Assembly: GCF_022539665.2 (NCBI RefSeq)
Contig: NC_081340.1
Location: 4,897,357-4,961,356 of the forward strand
Origin: Daphnia carinata
Taxonomy: Eukaryota > Arthropoda > Branchiopoda > Diplostraca > Daphniidae
DNA: 64,000 nt
Direction: 5' to 3'
Below are positions 61,601 to 64,000 of this stretch, one piece after another (within the stretch, counting starts at the first letter, position 1; every line of letters starts with the position of its first letter). The translations under genes and the position numbers were made by a program. Under the pieces are notes generated by a model that saw only the letters and a program-made list of their open reading frames with translations, ran no database searches and was not told where the DNA came from.

Positions 61601-62225
61601 AGAGCTTACAATATTGGCTAGACAAAATAGTGTCCCAATACTACCACCAAATTCTGGACCTAGTGTTCTGCTGATCATGAAATAGCAACCACCTCCTTCT
61701 ATAGCTCCATTGGTTGAAATAGCACAGACAGAGGTGACTGTAAAAACTAGTATAGTATAGGCAATTAGGAATTGTAGGAGGGTCTCCAGTAATCCAGCAT
61801 GGCCTATCAGAAACCCTTATAGAAAAAAAATGTGTTATTCGAAAGTTACAAGTTTAAAAATATGAACAGTTTCATAGTCTTGTCGTAGTCTTACCCACTC
61901 TAAGGAACAATAGGGCAGAGAACATTGAAAGAGAAACAGGACTGAAAACCCCAGCAATGGATCCAAGTGTCCTGTGGGATTTCTGTTCCTCATTTTCTTC
62001 ATTTGGTGTTTGGGCTGGTTCATCATAATGGATGAACTCACTCAAATGTGTCCAATTTTGCTCTGATACATGTCTCCTAGGTATATGCAACACAGTGTGG
62101 TTGGGTGGTTGAACACTGCTCAGACTGCGAATCAGTCTCCTGTGAGAGAGTAAAGGGGTCTGCTCTACAGAGTTGAAGGATTCGTCATGGGTTACAGTAC
62201 CCATAACATCCATTGCATCGTCCAT
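58695..62225 (-). CDS. Slc12a9: Solute carrier family 12 member 9 (cation-chloride cotransporter-interacting protein type), 13 coding exons, 917 aa
   Basis: SLC12A9 is the divergent, orphan member of the SLC12 cation-chloride cotransporters. It is a multi-pass membrane protein of the APC fold; its substrate is not firmly settled. Exons in order are 62225-61895, 61815-61546, 61487-61439, 61373-61226, 61159-60794, 60734-60611, 60546-60339, 60277-60079, 60018-59868, 59808-59568, 59484-59299, 59235-59118 and 59057-58695. All joins are GT-AG and in phase, 2,754 nt in total. Landmarks are [14 protein letters not shown] (TM1), [91 protein letters not shown], and the C-terminus [17 protein letters not shown]. 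Length matches human SLC12A9 (914 aa). The ATG at 62225 was chosen as the first in-frame ATG after a possible acceptor at 62233/62234. The 110-residue N-terminus is longer and unlike the human one. Confidence 0.95.
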
Positions 62226-62231
62226 AATAAT

Positions 62232-62500
62232 ACTGTTTAAACTTATGTACGTAGGAAGCCGACGAACTAATGTACAAACCACACTTTTACTTTCTCGGTG
62301 GTAGTCCTGAATCACAGTTTGGCACGCCTGTCTTTAGGCTGCGAGAGCTGTACTCGAACAAACACACCCACCCCTCCACAGGTTCATAGACGAGCAAACA
62401 TTACACTCACTCTGCCGTCATCGGATCACTATATCAAAACGAAAAATATATACAATTTGTTCGTCTGCTTCGTTTGATAATTAGAAAGTAGAACACCAGG
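62232..62500 (-). promoter_or_regulatory. Slc12a9 5' UTR and promoter region
   Basis: A donor GGCAGA|GTGAGTG (exon end 62411) and an acceptor TTTAAACAG (next exon from 62232) suggest a 178-bp 5' UTR intron. The promoter would sit between 62.45 kb and the neurexin IV 3' end at 62.83 kb, only about 400 bp. No TATA element was seen. Confidence 0.35.
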
Positions 62501-62828
62501 AGGCAAACGTTGCACAACAGGAAAAGGAAACCGCACTGTCCTCGTGATAGATTGAAACCCCTTTTACGTGGTTTTAGTCATACATTTTTTTATATAATCG
62601 GTAACAAAAGAATTCTATTTCCTCATCTCCGACAATGTAATGGACATACACACTACTGTAATGTAAAAGATAAGAAAATCGAACTAGCGATCACAATCAT
62701 ATGGGGGAAATGTAAATGTAATAAAACGTGATGGCTTAAAAAAATGGGGAAAACTGCACGTGAGATTCACAGAAAAGGACGGAAAAGTCAACCAAGATAA
62801 CAAAACTGACGCAAATGTTATTCTTCGC

Positions 62829-62834
62829 TTTATT
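62829..62834 (-). terminator. Neurexin IV poly(A) signal AATAAA
   Basis: TTTATT on the plus strand is AATAAA on the minus strand, 30 bp after the neurexin IV stop codon. This implies an unusually short 3' UTR of roughly 50-60 nt, unless a later signal is used. Confidence 0.5.
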
Positions 62835-62863
62835 GTTGCTTTCTTCCAAATGATACCGACGGC

Positions 62864-64000
62864 CTAGATAAAAATTTCCTTCTTCTGTTGGACTTGATGG
62901 CCAGTAGCAGCGTGCATGACGGCAAAGTGCTCGTCGGGCGCGTACTCTGCACCCTTGTCTTCTTGCGTAACGTAGTCGCCCTTATGACGGGACATGTAAC
63001 GTCCGATTAGAATAGCCATACAGACAAGTGCAATGAAGAGGACAGCCAGAATGGCGCCCAAAATAGCTGAATGTGCTGGTGGATAAAATTCCTGGAGTTT
63101 ATCTTCATCTACAATAGGCGGGGGTCGGGTCTCACGAACATCCGGTGGGTTGGTGACAGGCTCAATACCGCAAAAGTCTTCCGAAATGGAGCTGGGCTCT
63201 TTCTTGATGTTGGGAGGTGGATTTTGCTGGAACAACCACTTGAGTGGATAGATATCATCGAACTCAACACGAGAAATGCAACCAATGAAGCCCTCTGTCA
63301 TGGTTCTGTTGCGACCCAGGTAAAGGTGTTGGATATTGTTAAACTGGGCATCGGCTGAAGGATTAATTTTGTATGTAAAGGAACGGGGTTCGTAACTGTC
63401 TACTTCCATAACAACCCGAGTGCCTGACTCTTCTCGTCGGATACGTACGTCGTGGAACTGACCAGTAGCGAAATTCTGGTCTTCAAAGATAATTTCACGA
63501 CGTTCAAATCCAAAGTCGAAGACCAGACGCAGATGGCCACTATTCGACACTTGCAGCGTCAAATATTCTTTGCTGATGTCAGAATAAAGACCCATAAGAA
63601 TGCCCTTAGGATCGGTGGTGGTGAATCCGACGCGGATCTTTTCAGCGAGAGTCGATTTATATGATCCAGCAAAATCGTATTGAATCATGTAATTGCTCTG
63701 CATGTTAACGCCAATTTCATCAGCGCAAATAGGACCTATAGGAAAGAGAGGGAAAATCCCCGGAAATATTAAAACCGGAGCAACCGGAGAAGGAAATGGA
63801 TTGAAGTACCCTTGAATGATGTGAACCGACAATCGCAAATGTAGCTGTCGTACTTTTCATGGCATGTTCCATTGTTAAGACACGGATTGCTGTCGCATTT
63901 CCCAGTGCAACCGATGCCAATACCATAAAGGCCAGCCAGGGCAGCCGCCCTCATGTCCAAATGCCGCCCGTTAACCATGAGACCGCGCATGCAGCCCACA
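62864..64000 (-). CDS. Nrx-IV: Neurexin IV / Caspr-type cell adhesion receptor, last two exons (partial)
   Basis: Neurexin IV is the arthropod Caspr homologue, a single-pass receptor of septate junctions and glia-neuron contacts that binds Contactin and Coracle. Exon 63810-64000 runs off the right edge and encodes the end of a laminin-G domain (GCMRGLMVNGRHLDM) and an EGF-like domain (CDSNPCLNNGTC...YICDC). Its donor AAGG|GTACTT joins in phase to the acceptor CCTATAG|GTCCT of exon 63735-62864. That exon holds the last laminin-G domain (ending GCISRVEFDDIYPLKWLF), a Pro-rich stalk, a transmembrane helix (AILGAILAVLFIALVCMAIL), a 45-residue tail starting RYMSRHKGDYV (the band-4.1/Coracle-binding type juxtamembrane segment) and a C-terminal PDZ ligand EIFI. 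Visible protein is 353 residues, against roughly 1,300 for the whole. The N-terminal discoidin and earlier laminin-G domains lie outside the window. Confidence 0.95.

Noticed and set aside
1-64000. CRISPR array, rRNA, or prokaryotic operon
   Set aside because: No spaced direct repeats with unique spacers and no rRNA motifs; spliced metazoan genes make a prokaryotic origin untenable.

Overview
This window is animal nuclear DNA. Genes have many GT-AG introns, the recognisable proteins are metazoan (neurexin IV, SLC12A9, adenosine kinase), and (CA)n/(CT)n microsatellites and long A, T, C and G runs are abundant. Short 70-180 bp introns beside very large ones, plus an arthropod-type neurexin IV, suggest an arthropod, most likely a branchiopod crustacean such as Daphnia. 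The species is inferred; no marker gene is present. There are no bacterial operons, CRISPR arrays, rRNA or confident tRNA genes. || Layout, left to right. (1) 1-1.3 kb: apparent 5' end of an unidentified minus-strand gene that continues off the left edge. It has a putative untranslated exon, a putative first coding exon and an NRF-1-like promoter palindrome. (2) 5.1-46 kb: one very large minus-strand gene. I assembled ten coding exons that join in phase into a complete 690-residue protein, with a signal peptide, cysteine-rich extracellular modules and a C-terminal hydrophobic tail. It resembles an uncharacterised arthropod family. A probable non-coding first exon lies near 45.9 kb. Its introns (up to 17.8 kb) are packed with homopolymers and microsatellites. 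(3) 46-53.3 kb: intergenic DNA with only candidate promoter elements. (4) 53.3-64 kb: a compact block. Adenosine kinase (minus, 6 coding exons, 378 aa) is divergent from a small secreted coiled-coil protein (plus, 2 exons, 245 aa) that I do not recognise. That gene is tail-to-tail with Slc12a9 (minus, 13 coding exons, 917 aa). Slc12a9 lies just downstream of the 3' end of neurexin IV (minus), whose last two exons are seen and which continues off the right edge. || The genes do not form a pathway. Adenosine kinase is a cytosolic purine salvage enzyme. SLC12A9 is an orphan member of the cation-chloride cotransporter family. Neurexin IV is a septate-junction and glia-neuron adhesion receptor. The 690-aa protein is secreted or membrane-anchored with unknown role. 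The features most worth a second look are that large gene, the CTCF-like TAGATGGC(A/G) sites near gene boundaries, the homopolymer-dense territory that largely matches the large gene, and the orphan coiled-coil gene. All exon boundaries were worked out by eye from splice signals and reading phase; no alignment or search was run.
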